Of a stretch of 64,000 bases of DNA, positions 26,114-34,945 are shown piece after piece. Where the stretch lies: contig OZ253558.1 of NCBI GenBank assembly GCA_965262745.1, forward strand, positions 1,860,001-1,924,000, in the 5' to 3' direction. Both the position numbers and the translations under genes were made by a program. The notes under the pieces were generated by a model. The model worked only from the letters and a program-made list of their open reading frames with translations, did no database searches and was not told the DNA's origin. The stretch comes from JAJECS01 sp965262745. GTDB lineage: Bacteria > Chloroflexota > UBA11872. The number at the start of each line of letters is the position of its first letter. Within the stretch, counting starts at the first letter, position 1.

Positions 26114-26821
26114 ATGGCATCGCTAGGCGAACAGCTGCGGACCGCCCGGGAGGCTGCCGCGCTTACCATCGAGGAAGCCGCCGTCGTGACGCATATTCCG
26201 CGTGAGCACCTGGCAGCTCTGGAATCGGACAATTTCGCGTCGCTGCCAGGGCCGCCGTTCAACGCCGGGTTCATTCGCATTTACGCAGAGGCGCTGAAAC
26301 TGCCCGTCGAGCCACTGCTCGAGATGTACTACGCGCAGGCGGGCGAGCAGTCGTCGGCGGTCGCCACGGCACTGACCCCCAACTTGGAGCGTGGGCGCCC
26401 GGTGACGCTGGCGGCCCTCCTGCTCACTGCCGCGCTTGGCGTCATCCTGGCCCTGCTGGTCGTCAACAACTTTGGCGGGCTGGGGGACAGCGGCGGCGCG
26501 GCGGATGGCGTCGACGCCGGTCCGCCCTCCACCGTCGCGCGCGGGGCCGTGTTCGAGTTGGTCGTCGTGAGCGCCACGCAGGTGCGCATCGAGGTCGATG
26601 GACGAACGCTTGTCGACGAGAGCCTGGAGCCCGGCGAGGCGCGGCAATGGAGCCTGGAGCGGGAAACGATGATTAGCGTCGGCGCGGCCGACGCCGTGAC
26701 CCTAACCATCAACGGGCAGCCGGTGCCGCCACTTGCCCCCGCGGGCGAGCCGGCGGGGCATACGTGGCGGGTCGATATCCCGACGGCGCCCACCGCCGTG
26801 CCGCGGCCCACGAGCAGCTAA
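26114..26821 (+). CDS. RodZ-like HTH/transmembrane protein
   Basis: A 235-residue protein with RodZ layout. An N-terminal Xre-type helix-turn-helix (LGEQLRTAREAAALTIEEAA, then IPREHLAALESDNF) is followed by PGPPFNAGFIRIYAEALKL, the typical RodZ segment. One transmembrane helix lies at about 97-118. A DUF4115-like beta-rich outer domain follows (FELVVVSATQVRIEVDGR...VTLTINGQP). RodZ links MreB filaments to the cell-wall machinery. It precedes pgsA, a synteny also seen in Firmicutes (ymfM-pgsA). Confidence 0.85.
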   Translation: MASLGEQLRTAREAAALTIEEAAVVTHIPREHLAALESDNFASLPGPPFNAGFIRIYAEALKLPVEPLLEMYYAQAGEQSSAVATALTPNLERGRPVTLAALLLTAALGVILALLVVNNFGGLGDSGGAADGVDAGPPSTVARGAVFELVVVSATQVRIEVDGRTLVDESLEPGEARQWSLERETMISVGAADAVTLTINGQPVPPLAPAGEPAGHTWRVDIPTAPTAVPRPTSS

Positions 26822-26824
26822 GCC

Positions 26825-27418
26825 GTGGCGTCAGAACTACGAGGCTTCCGCTTCCCAATCGCACGGTGGCGCTCGTATGTGCCGAATGGCCTGACGCTCG
26901 CCCGCGTCGGATCGATTCCGATCATCGTCTGGCTGCTGTTTTGGGACTGGTCGTTCTCCAACCAGACTGCCGGATTCGTCTTTGCCGCGGCTGGGGCCAG
27001 TGACGTCTTCGACGGAACGCTGGCGCGCCGCTTCGGCACGGGCTCGCAGCTGGGAATCTTTCTCGACCTGATCGGCGACAAGCTGCTTATCGCCGCCGTC
27101 TTGTTCACCATGGTCGAGCTGGATTGGATGCCGGGGTGGCTGGGCGCCAGCTTCGTCGCGCGTGAGTTTGCAGTCATGGGCTTGCGGGCGTATGCCGGCG
27201 CTCAGGGCGTGACGGTGGGCGCCGGCCGTCTCGGCAAGGCCAAGATGATGTGGCAGTACATCGCGTTCAACGCGCTGATGTGGGAACGCACCGCAATGCC
27301 GTGGTTCCTGGTCGGCATGGCCCTGTTGCTGACGTTTGCCTCCGGCATCCACTACGCCGTGGGCGTCTGGCGAGGACTTCGCACCCGGCCCGCCCCGAAT
27401 ATCCCGGACGTGATCTAG
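26825..27418 (+). CDS. pgsA: CDP-diacylglycerol--glycerol-3-phosphate 3-phosphatidyltransferase
   Basis: A 197-residue integral membrane enzyme that makes phosphatidylglycerol phosphate, the first step of phosphatidylglycerol and cardiolipin synthesis. The CDP-alcohol phosphatidyltransferase motif is complete: D60-x-x-D63-G-x-x-A-R68, then G77, D81 and D85. PNGLTLARVGSIPII is the conserved first helix. The start is GTG three bases after the rodZ stop, so the two are co-transcribed. In Firmicutes cinA and recA follow; here they do not. Confidence 0.9.
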   Translation: MASELRGFRFPIARWRSYVPNGLTLARVGSIPIIVWLLFWDWSFSNQTAGFVFAAAGASDVFDGTLARRFGTGSQLGIFLDLIGDKLLIAAVLFTMVELDWMPGWLGASFVAREFAVMGLRAYAGAQGVTVGAGRLGKAKMMWQYIAFNALMWERTAMPWFLVGMALLLTFASGIHYAVGVWRGLRTRPAPNIPDVI

Positions 27419-27525
27419 ACCGGTCGGATCTGCTTCGGCACGGGTAGCGAGCAACTCTGATCCAGGCGTGGGCCGCCCCGCTACGCGGCGGGCCGGACCA
27501 CGCCCGCGGCCGCGGACGAGCGTCC

Positions 27526-27557
27526 TAGATTCCTCACTGCGTTCGGAACGTCGAATG
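27526..27557. repeat. Copy of the TAGATTCC...GGAA interspersed repeat
   Basis: TAGATTCCTCACTGCGTTC, then GGAACGTCGAATG, resembles the element at 57326-57354 (TAGATTCCTCGCCTGCGGC then TCGGAATGAC). It lies in the 212-base spacer between pgsA and the next oxidoreductase; nothing else is seen there. Confidence 0.45.
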
Positions 27558-27630
27558 GGGAGCCGTCGCGGTCCGAAGCCGGACTGGCTACCATGGCGGC
27601 GGCCGGGATTCGTGAGGGGATTTGGCGTTG

Positions 27631-28602
27631 ATGACGCGCTTGGCGTTGGTCGGCAGCGGGCCGATCGACGACGCCTACGCTCGGAGCGCACCGCGCGCTT
27701 CCGGCGCCAGCATCGCCGCCGCGACAGACGGCGCGACGATTGACTCCGGCAACGTCATCGCAGCGCCCACGCTCGCTGAGCTGTTGGAAGCGCACCCGGA
27801 CGAGATCGACGCCGTGATCCTCCAGACGCCAACCGACGAGCGGGCGTCACACATCAAGCTGGCCGCCAACGCCGGAAAGCATGTGCTCGTGCAAGGCCCG
27901 TTGGCACGCTCCGCCGCCGGGGCGCGCGCCGTGGCCGATGCCTGCGCCGCCGCCGACGTGGTGCTTATGGCCGGCCAGCTCGATCGATACCGGTCGGATG
28001 TCGCGGCCGTGCGCACGAGCATGGACGCGGGCCAGGTCGGCCGGATCGGCCTGGTGCGCAGCCACCGTTGGCAACCGCCCGCCACGTCGTGGGAGCTCGA
28101 CCCCGACCGCAGCGGCGGGATCTTCGTCCACGAGCTCACGCGGGAGATTGACCTGGCGGCCTGGCTCTTCGACGCCCCGCCCAACGCCGTGTTCGCACTC
28201 GCACGCGGGCAGGATGCCGACCGCCCGGACGCGGCCCTAGTGCATCTCGGGTTTCCCGACGGCGGGATGGCCGTGCTTGACGTTACGACGGCGCTGCCCG
28301 AGGGCGACGGGTATTGGTCCCTCGAGCTCATCGGAGCGGACGGCGCCGTGTATGCGGACGACCAGCACAACATGCAGCTGCTTTACCGGGGCGGAACGCC
28401 CGCCGCGCAGCTCACGACGCAAGGCGACGCCGCGGCGATCAGCCAGCTCCAGGCGTTCGTGGCGGCGGTGAGCGACGGCTCGGATGCATCAGCCAGCGTC
28501 ACGGCCGGCGTCCTCGCCCTTGAAGTCGCCGAAGCCGCCATGGCGTCGGCGGCGTCCGGTCAGGCAGCCACACGCACGGACAACGGCTATGTCCTCATCT
28601 AG
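27631..28602 (+). CDS. Gfo/Idh/MocA-family oxidoreductase (1 of 3)
   Basis: A 323-residue NAD(P)-dependent oxidoreductase. The N-terminal Rossmann part starts RLALVGSGPIDDAY, with GxGxx reduced to GSGPID. VLVQGPLARSAAGARAVADAC takes the place of the usual EKP(L/M)A motif, with Gly-Pro instead of Lys-Pro, so a catalytic lysine is not visible there. HELTREIDLAAWLF corresponds to the GxHxxDxxxxL motif. The loss of the EKP lysine suggests altered catalysis or a binding role. The ATG at 27631 follows GAGGGGA by about ten bases; TTG codons just upstream are alternatives. It overlaps the next gene by 14 bases. Confidence 0.8.
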   Translation: MTRLALVGSGPIDDAYARSAPRASGASIAAATDGATIDSGNVIAAPTLAELLEAHPDEIDAVILQTPTDERASHIKLAANAGKHVLVQGPLARSAAGARAVADACAAADVVLMAGQLDRYRSDVAAVRTSMDAGQVGRIGLVRSHRWQPPATSWELDPDRSGGIFVHELTREIDLAAWLFDAPPNAVFALARGQDADRPDAALVHLGFPDGGMAVLDVTTALPEGDGYWSLELIGADGAVYADDQHNMQLLYRGGTPAAQLTTQGDAAAISQLQAFVAAVSDGSDASASVTAGVLALEVAEAAMASAASGQAATRTDNGYVLI

Positions 28603-29701
28603 CGCCAACACAGTCTTCCGAGTGGCGGTTCTCGGCGTGGTCAAACACGACTACGTGCCGCTGGGACTCGCCACGCACCCGCGATTCGATCCCGTCGTGG
28701 TGGCGGACGACGCCAGTCAGCCCGAATGGGTCCACGAGCGCAACCAGAAACTGGCCGACGAGTTGAACATCCCCTACGTGCGCGGCGTGGAGGCGGCGCT
28801 GCGGGACTACGACGTCCAGGTGGCCTGCGTGAGCCCCGAGGCCGAGCGGCACGCGGACCTGAGCGTGCGCGCCGCCAACGCCGGGCTGCACGTGGTGCAG
28901 GACAAGCCGATGTCGACCCTGGTCTCCGAGTGCGACCGCGTGGTGGAGGCCGTCGAACGCAATGGCGTGCAGTTCATGATGTGGAACCGCAACATGATGC
29001 CGGCAATGCTGCAGGCCCGGCGGGAACTAGAGAGCGGCGCGATCGGACACATACGCGCCGTGCATATCGACTTCTACTTCGCGAAGGATGCGGGACCGCG
29101 ACGCGGGGAAGGTCGGCCCGACTCCCCCAAGATCGACTGGCTGGAAGCGCTCAAGGCGGCGCACGTGGACGGCTCGGACGGCGGCGTGGGGCACGCGCCG
29201 ATGGGCGAGTTGCAGATCGAGGGCATCTACCCGCTGTCGCACATCCGGACGCTCACGGGCGCGCGAATCCAGCGCGTGTTCGCGCGCGCGACGGCCCATT
29301 TCCACCAACGCAACGTCGATCACGGCATCGACGACCTAGCGTCGGTGACGTTGGAGATGGAGCACGGGATCGTGGGCACGCTGTGCATTGGCCGCATCGG
29401 GCGCGCCAAGCACGAAAACGACGGTGAGATCAAGATCCATATCGTGGGCACGACCGGCGCGATGGTGATAAACGAGCCGCGGCCCGAGGTGCGGGTGTTT
29501 TACCGGGGACGGACGGCCAGCGATTCGCCCGCACGGCGCGTCGGCGGAGACGCGGACTGGCTCCTGATGGAGAACTTTGCCCACGCGATCGACACGAACG
29601 GCGACACGATCCTGAACGCGCGCGTTGGCCGGGACATCGCGGCAACGGCGCAGGCCGCCATCGACTCAGGTCGCTCAGGCCGCCCCGTTGAGGTGACCTG
29701 A
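28589..29701 (+). CDS. Gfo/Idh/MocA-family oxidoreductase (2 of 3)
   Basis: A 370-residue oxidoreductase. The cofactor domain begins VFRVAVLGVVKHDYV. HVVQDKPMSTLVSECDRVVEA contains the DKP form of the EKP motif with its lysine. The C-terminal domain (from about 130) is the alpha/beta substrate domain, with MGELQIEGIYPLSHIRTLTG at the position of the GxHxxD motif. The substrate is probably a sugar or cyclitol but cannot be told from sequence. The ATG at 28589 lies within the end of the previous gene, which suggests one operon. It converges with oxidoreductase 3. Confidence 0.85.
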   Translation: MSSSSANTVFRVAVLGVVKHDYVPLGLATHPRFDPVVVADDASQPEWVHERNQKLADELNIPYVRGVEAALRDYDVQVACVSPEAERHADLSVRAANAGLHVVQDKPMSTLVSECDRVVEAVERNGVQFMMWNRNMMPAMLQARRELESGAIGHIRAVHIDFYFAKDAGPRRGEGRPDSPKIDWLEALKAAHVDGSDGGVGHAPMGELQIEGIYPLSHIRTLTGARIQRVFARATAHFHQRNVDHGIDDLASVTLEMEHGIVGTLCIGRIGRAKHENDGEIKIHIVGTTGAMVINEPRPEVRVFYRGRTASDSPARRVGGDADWLLMENFAHAIDTNGDTILNARVGRDIAATAQAAIDSGRSGRPVEVT

Positions 29702-29702
29702 C

Positions 29703-30827
29703 CTAACCCGCTTCGGCGGCGTCGAACTCAGCCGTCTCGACCCAGGCGCCTCGCTGCGCCGAGGCGACGGCGGCGTCGGTGAATACCTGCACCCGCCAGC
29801 CGTCGTGCAGCCCAGGAGCCTCGGTTGGCTCTTGCGCCATGGTCGCGAGCAGGCCGGGATACACGAGGTCGGCGAAATTGTTGGGCGCATCGGGCGCGGG
29901 CACGGCCTCGAGCAGCTCCGATTCGCCGGGCTTCCGCGCGATGCGCAGATCGCCGGTATAGCGGCCGATGGAAATGGAGGCCTCGGAGCCGTGCAACTCG
30001 ACATCCGGCGCCAGCGCCGATCGCAGGTAGGGCGCGTGGGAGACCATGAGCACGCCGACCGCGCCGTTCTCCAGTTCGAACGTGATATTGCCGTAGTCGA
30101 ACGCCGTGCCGGCCCGGCGCGACTGCCCCGCCGTCGCGTCGTGCGCTTCGCTCCAGGCGAGAGCTTCCTCGAGATTGGGTTCGCCCAGGTCGGGTTTCGG
30201 CGGCGACAACACGCCGGCCTGCGCGAAAACGCGCCGCGCTTCGAGGCCGGTGAGCCAGCGCAAGGCGTCGTAGGCGTGCGAGCCGCCGTCGGCGACGCTG
30301 CCGGCGGCCGATTGCTCGGCGTCGTCACGCCAGGTGAAGGGCATCGATTGCAGCCGCGGGTTGTGCCAGCGATAGACCACGCCACGGATCTCGCCGATCA
30401 GGCCCTCGGCCAGCAGCTGGCGCACGCGCCGAAACACCGGCACGCCGCGGGTCCAGAACGGGACGAAGTGGCCCAGGCCGTGATCGCGGTAGGCCGTCCA
30501 AATCTCATAGGCCTCGCGCGCGTTCATGGCCACGGGCTTCTCGCACACGATGTGCTTGCCCCGCGCGGCGCATTCCAGGGCCATTTCGTGGTGCAGGACG
30601 TCGGGAACCGCCACGAGGACAACGTCGACGTCCGGGTGAGCCACCAGCTCACGCCAGTCCGTGGTGACGACCGAGGCGCCGTCCTCGCGCCCGGCGGCCT
30701 CCAGCAGGTCGCGGCGGCGCGCGCTGACCGCGACGATTTCATATTGCTCGGGTGCGTCGCGCATCTCGCGCCGGTACGGCACGCCAATGAACCCCGACGC
30801 GCCAATGACGCCAACCTTGAATCGCAT
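29703..30827 (-). CDS. Gfo/Idh/MocA-family oxidoreductase (3 of 3)
   Basis: A 374-residue oxidoreductase. The N-terminal cofactor motif is KVGVIGASGFIG and the catalytic-lysine motif is KHIVCEKPVAMNAREAYEI. GGSHAYDALRWLTG gives the conserved His/Asp pair. The frame is open upstream, but homology starts at the ATG at 30827, preceded by GGTAGGTAGAG. It is convergent with oxidoreductase 2, with one base between the stops. The substrate is unknown. Confidence 0.87.
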   Translation of the reverse strand: MRFKVGVIGASGFIGVPYRREMRDAPEQYEIVAVSARRRDLLEAAGREDGASVVTTDWRELVAHPDVDVVLVAVPDVLHHEMALECAARGKHIVCEKPVAMNAREAYEIWTAYRDHGLGHFVPFWTRGVPVFRRVRQLLAEGLIGEIRGVVYRWHNPRLQSMPFTWRDDAEQSAAGSVADGGSHAYDALRWLTGLEARRVFAQAGVLSPPKPDLGEPNLEEALAWSEAHDATAGQSRRAGTAFDYGNITFELENGAVGVLMVSHAPYLRSALAPDVELHGSEASISIGRYTGDLRIARKPGESELLEAVPAPDAPNNFADLVYPGLLATMAQEPTEAPGLHDGWRVQVFTDAAVASAQRGAWVETAEFDAAEAG

Positions 30828-30980
30828 TGCTCTACCTACCGGAGACCGCGCCGCATCATCAAACCGTGCGCGGTCGGCTTTGTCCACCCGGGCGGGGGGT
30901 CGTGAGGCGCGTGGCGTCCTTGGGCGGACGGTCTTTCCCGGCCCGATGCCCACCCTCGGACGATCCGAGGGCCTTGCAAC

Positions 30981-31006
30981 AAAAAAGGGCGGTTCGCGAA
31001 CCGCCC
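30981..31006 (-). terminator. Intrinsic terminator of the mrfA-mrfB operon
   Basis: On the minus strand a perfect hairpin (GGGCGGTT, loop CGCG, AACCGCCC) is followed by TTTTTTG. It lies about 140 bases after the stop of the mrfB-like gene. The sequence around it (GGTTCGCGAACCGCCCC) may itself be an interspersed element. Confidence 0.8.
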
Positions 31007-31040
31007 CTACGCCAAACATCCAAAGCGCCTCGTGGCTGAT

Positions 31041-31120
31041 CAGGTTCGGCGGGGCCTGGATTCCGGCCCCGTATCGAGTACGGGGCAGGCTCTTCGCCGG
31101 AATGACAAAGGGTTACGCAA
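31041..31120. repeat. Long copy of the GGATTCC...GGAATGAC interspersed repeat
   Basis: Contains CAGGTTCGGCGGGGCCTGGA, then TTCC, an inner inverted repeat (CCCCGTATCGAGTACGGGG), then GCCGGAATGACAAAGGGTTA and CGCAA. The same order of blocks is found at 52363-52465, so these are copies of one element. With the terminator at 30981 it accounts for most of the 316-base spacer 30828-31143. Confidence 0.65.
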
Positions 31121-31143
31121 AGCCCTCAGGGCAGGTCAGGGGA

Positions 31144-32397
31144 TCAGGTCGCGGCGCTGTGCGCCTCGGAAGCCCGAAGGCGTCGATTGAGCCGTCCGAG
31201 CCGATGCTCGAGCGCGGGGCGCGCGAGTGGATGGGGCAGGCCGTCGAGGAGCCGGTCGGCGCGCGTCAGCGCCTCGCGGGTGTAGTCGCGGGCCTTGGCA
31301 AAGTCGGCGGCCCGATGCTCGTAGTACTTGGCCAGCTCCACCAGCGCCCAGACGGCGCCGCGCCCCTCAAGCCCCCGCATGCCCTCCCACAGGGCCAGTG
31401 CATGGGTCCAAGCGCCGCGCCGCTTATGGGCCAGGCTGAGCGGCACTTGCGCCAACGGCCGCAAGGCTTCGTCCAAGCCAAGCTCCAGCGCCCGCGCGTA
31501 GGCCGCCAGCGCCGTGTCCATGTCCCCGGCAAGCGCGAAGGACCGCGCCGCGCCCAGCACCTGGGCGGGCTGGGCGTTCGGGCTGCGCCAGTCGTTGCAG
31601 GCGTCGCACGCGCGCGCCAGCAACGCCGCCATGGAAACCATGTCCTGCCGGTTGTGGGCCATCACCGGCACCAGCTCGTGAGCGTCGCCGGTGCGGAGAT
31701 AGCGAAAGTAGATCTCGGGAATCTCATGGCTCGGTACATCGAGCGTTCGCTCAACGCCGAGGATCTCGCGCTCGAGGGTGCCAAGATCACGGCGCGGCAG
31801 CTGATGGCGCCACAAGCGGCGCGCGGCGTGCAGGAGGTCCAGCGCGCCCAGGGCATCGAGGGCGGTGCGCGTGCGATTCATGATGAAGCGCGTCCGCAAC
31901 AGCGGTAGATCGAAGCTCTTGCCGTTGAAGCTCACCGTCCAGTCGAAGCGCGAGATCAGGCGCGCGAGGTGCGCCATCATGGCCGGCTCGTCGGCGTGAT
32001 CGCGCATGAAGTACTGCTCGACCCGCAGCGCGCCGTCCTCCAGCCAGCCGCACCCGATCAGGAACGCGTAGGTGCCCGTCCCGCCGGCCAATCCGGTCGT
32101 CTCCGTGTCGATGAACAGCGCCTGGGCAAGCTCGAAATCCTCAAGGTCCGGGTCGCCGGTGAGCGTCGTCAGGGCGCGTCGAGCGGCGCCGTCGGGCCAC
32201 GCCGGCGACAGCCCGCGCGGCAAGGGGTGACTCTGACTGATGACGAAGAACGACCCGGCGTCGTTGGACTCGAGCGCGCCGCCGATGAGATCCTCGACCG
32301 GAACGCCGGGTGCGGCAGATCGGGGCACGACCTCCGGAGACCCTTCGACCGGCTCCCACGGCCGCTTCCACGCCATCGCCCGAGGGTGTTGCGGCAT
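31144..32397 (-). CDS. mrfB: MrfB/YprB-type RNase H-fold exonuclease with TPR-like tail
   Basis: A 417-residue protein. An N-terminal linker of about 100 residues precedes a DEDD exonuclease domain of the RNase_H_2 family: FIDTETTGLAGGTGTYAFL (DxE), then TVSFNGKSFDLPLLRTRF, then MAHNRQDMVSMAALL with the last Asp. A helical region resembling TPR repeats follows (about 285-405). B. subtilis YprB (MrfB) acts with helicase YprA (MrfA) in repair of mitomycin C damage. The helicase partner is directly upstream (13 bases), which supports the same pairing. The frame extends far upstream inside mrfA, but the ATG at 32397 fits the gene order. Confidence 0.85.
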   Translation of the reverse strand: MPQHPRAMAWKRPWEPVEGSPEVVPRSAAPGVPVEDLIGGALESNDAGSFFVISQSHPLPRGLSPAWPDGAARRALTTLTGDPDLEDFELAQALFIDTETTGLAGGTGTYAFLIGCGWLEDGALRVEQYFMRDHADEPAMMAHLARLISRFDWTVSFNGKSFDLPLLRTRFIMNRTRTALDALGALDLLHAARRLWRHQLPRRDLGTLEREILGVERTLDVPSHEIPEIYFRYLRTGDAHELVPVMAHNRQDMVSMAALLARACDACNDWRSPNAQPAQVLGAARSFALAGDMDTALAAYARALELGLDEALRPLAQVPLSLAHKRRGAWTHALALWEGMRGLEGRGAVWALVELAKYYEHRAADFAKARDYTREALTRADRLLDGLPHPLARPALEHRLGRLNRRLRASEAHSAAT

Positions 32398-32410
32398 GGC
32401 GCGCGGAGGC

Positions 32411-34669
32411 TTAGACCGAAATGGCCGCGCGCGCTTGCAGCACCCGCAGCGTGGCCGCCTTAGCGCTGATGCCGTCGGCGACCGGCGGCCCCACGCAGGC
32501 CGGGCAGCCCTCGTGGCAGTCGCAGTCGGCGGCCAGATCCGCCGCGGCCTGCATGACCTGATCGAACGAGGCGAACAGCCGCTCGCTGAGCCCCACGCCA
32601 CCCGGATAGCGGTCGTAGAGGTAGAGCGTAGGCGCTTGCGTGAACGGCGACTTGATCTCGCTGACGACGCCGAGGTCGTGCGGGTCGCACATCAGATAGA
32701 CCGCCGCCACGTTGGGCAACAGGTGCCGGGCGCCCCAGAGGCCGGATTCGATCTCGGCGCGGGACAGCGTCTCGGTCAACTCGGGGCGCATCCAGGCCCA
32801 GCACGCCTGCGTGTGCATCTCCTGCTCGGGGAGATCAATGGTGCCCCAGCCAACGTTGTCGTCGTCGCTGATACGCAGCTTCTTGAAGATCGTGGGCCGC
32901 GCCGTGACGCGAACCTCACCCCAGGCGCGCCCCAGCGGCGTCTCGTCTCGCTGCTCGAAGTCGTCGAGCACGGCGACGTTGACGTTCATGCTGGCGACGG
33001 TGTAGTGCTCCACCGAGACCTCTTCGACGTAGGCCTTGCCCTGATCCCAATCGAGGCGGTTGACGTGAAACTGGCGGCCGTCGTGGAGGTAGATCGCGTC
33101 CTCGTGCACCCGCGTGGGCGCGGAGAAGCGGTCCACCTGGCCGATCACCTGCGGGCGGCTCTCGTCGGTGACGATGACGATGTTGTCGAGCGTGCCCATG
33201 CGCAGGCTCACGAACTGGGCGGGGTAGTCGTCAGCCGTCCAGTGATAGGTGCCCGCGGCCTTGTGCAGAATGCCCTCCTCGACGAGCATCCCCAGCGCGC
33301 CGTCCGTCGTGGAAACGCCGAAGGCCTCGTTTTCGATGAGCGGCAGCTCGAAGGCGGCGCACTTGAGGTGGCTGGTGTAGACGTAGAGGTTGTCGGGGTT
33401 GATGAGCGCCGACTCGACAGACTCGCGCAGCACGAAGTCCGGATTGCGCGCCACGAATTGGTCCAGCGGGCTCGACCCGGCCACGTAGACGGCAACCGAC
33501 GCTTCGCGGCGGCGCCCGGCGCGACCGACCTGCTGCCAGAAGCTGGCCAGCGATCCCGGGTAGCCGCAGAGCACCGCTGCCTGGGCCTCGCCGATGTCGA
33601 CGCCCAACTCCAGAGCGTTGGTGGCCACGACCGCCCGAACCGTGCCGTCACGCAGGCCTTGCTCGATCTCGCGGCGTTCGGCCGGCAGGTAGCCGCCGCG
33701 ATAGCCGCGAACCTCGCCGCGGCCCAGGTGCGGACCGCCGCGCAGCTTGCTGAGCAGCAGCTCGGTGGCCGTGCGGCTGCGTGCGAACGTGAGCGTCTGG
33801 ATGTCATTGCCCAGCAGGACCCTTGAAATTTCCGCCGCCGCGTCGATCTCGGAGGCGCGAATCCCCAGCTGCGCGTTTACGACGCGCGGGTTGTAGAAGA
33901 TCAGGTGCTTCTCGCCGCGCGGCGAGCCGTCGTCGTCAACCACGCGCAGGTCGCGGTCGGTGAGCCGGTCGGCAAGCTGCTTGGGGTTGGCGATGGTGGC
34001 GGAGCAGGCCACGATCTGCGGTCGCGAGCCGTAGAACTCGGCGACTCGCAGCAACCGCCGCAGCACGTTGGCCAGATGGCTGCCGAAGATGCCGCGATAG
34101 ACGTGCAGCTCGTCGAGCACGATGAAGCGCAGGTTCTCGAACAATCGGGTCCACTGGGTGTGGTGCGGCAGGATGCCCTGGTGGAGCATGTCGGGGTTGG
34201 TGATGACGACGTGCCCGGCCTGCCGCACCTTGCGCCGCGCGGCCGCCGCCGTGTCGCCGTCGTAGGTGAAGGTCTTGATGTCGGCGTCCGCCACCTGGAT
34301 CAGTGAGTAGAGCTCGTCCAGTTGGTCCTGCGCCAGGGCCTTGGTCGGAAAAAGATAGAGCGCGCGGGCCTGGGGATCGTCCAGGATGGCCTGCACGACG
34401 GGCACGTTGTAGCAGAGGGTCTTGCCCGAAGCCGTGCCGGTGACGATGCAGACGTCCTCGCCGTCAAGCACCTGCCTGATGGCCTCGGCCTGGTGGGTGT
34501 AAAGCTCGCGCACGCCGCGCTGCTCCAGCGCCCGCCGCAGGACCGGCGCGATGCCCTCTGGCCAGGGCGCATGCCGCGCCTCGCGCGCCGGCCGAACCTT
34601 CCAGGCCGTGACGCCGCGCGCGAAGGCAGCGTCACCGGACAGCCGGTCGGCAAGCTGGGCGGCGTTCAT
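32411..34669 (-). CDS. mrfA: MrfA/YprA-type DEAD/DEAH helicase with DUF1998 zinc module
   Basis: A 752-residue superfamily 2 helicase. Walker A is VTGTASGKTLCYN (about 79-91). The DExH box is FIVLDELHVYRG and motif III is ACSATIANP. Motif VI lies in FWQQVGRAGRRRE. The C-terminal MrfA (DUF1998) domain carries four cysteines, CDCHEGCPACVGPP, which bind zinc in the B. subtilis protein. The B. subtilis enzyme is a 3'-5' helicase for mitomycin C adduct repair. It lies just upstream of the mrfB-like exonuclease on the same strand. Confidence 0.9.
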   Translation of the reverse strand: MNAAQLADRLSGDAAFARGVTAWKVRPAREARHAPWPEGIAPVLRRALEQRGVRELYTHQAEAIRQVLDGEDVCIVTGTASGKTLCYNVPVVQAILDDPQARALYLFPTKALAQDQLDELYSLIQVADADIKTFTYDGDTAAAARRKVRQAGHVVITNPDMLHQGILPHHTQWTRLFENLRFIVLDELHVYRGIFGSHLANVLRRLLRVAEFYGSRPQIVACSATIANPKQLADRLTDRDLRVVDDDGSPRGEKHLIFYNPRVVNAQLGIRASEIDAAAEISRVLLGNDIQTLTFARSRTATELLLSKLRGGPHLGRGEVRGYRGGYLPAERREIEQGLRDGTVRAVVATNALELGVDIGEAQAAVLCGYPGSLASFWQQVGRAGRRREASVAVYVAGSSPLDQFVARNPDFVLRESVESALINPDNLYVYTSHLKCAAFELPLIENEAFGVSTTDGALGMLVEEGILHKAAGTYHWTADDYPAQFVSLRMGTLDNIVIVTDESRPQVIGQVDRFSAPTRVHEDAIYLHDGRQFHVNRLDWDQGKAYVEEVSVEHYTVASMNVNVAVLDDFEQRDETPLGRAWGEVRVTARPTIFKKLRISDDDNVGWGTIDLPEQEMHTQACWAWMRPELTETLSRAEIESGLWGARHLLPNVAAVYLMCDPHDLGVVSEIKSPFTQAPTLYLYDRYPGGVGLSERLFASFDQVMQAAADLAADCDCHEGCPACVGPPVADGISAKAATLRVLQARAAISV

Positions 34670-34945
34670 GCGGAACCTGGGTGCCTATGCAGAAGTGCAC
34701 CACCGGTAACGCCAAGTATCACCGGCCCACCCTAGCGCACGACCGGCCACCACACAAATACCGAACACCCCGCTGCCAGAATCACTTGCCGGCGGCACCG
34801 GCATGGCCCCACATGTCAGATCCGCAGCCTCGCACCAGGTTGACCGGTCCCCGAGACTATGGAACATTGTTGGTTTAAGGCAGAAGCTGTTCTGATTGCC
34901 CCAGGCATCTCCATCCCTTTACGGAGGTACTGGAAGAAGCACGAT

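Noticed and set aside
32398..32601. Upstream extension of the mrfB frame
   Set aside because: It overlaps the end of mrfA in another frame and reads as low-complexity Arg/Pro sequence.
31985..33826. 528-codon open frame on the plus strand opposite mrfA/mrfB
   Set aside because: Composition and lack of domains show it is an antisense shadow of two clearly recognised genes.
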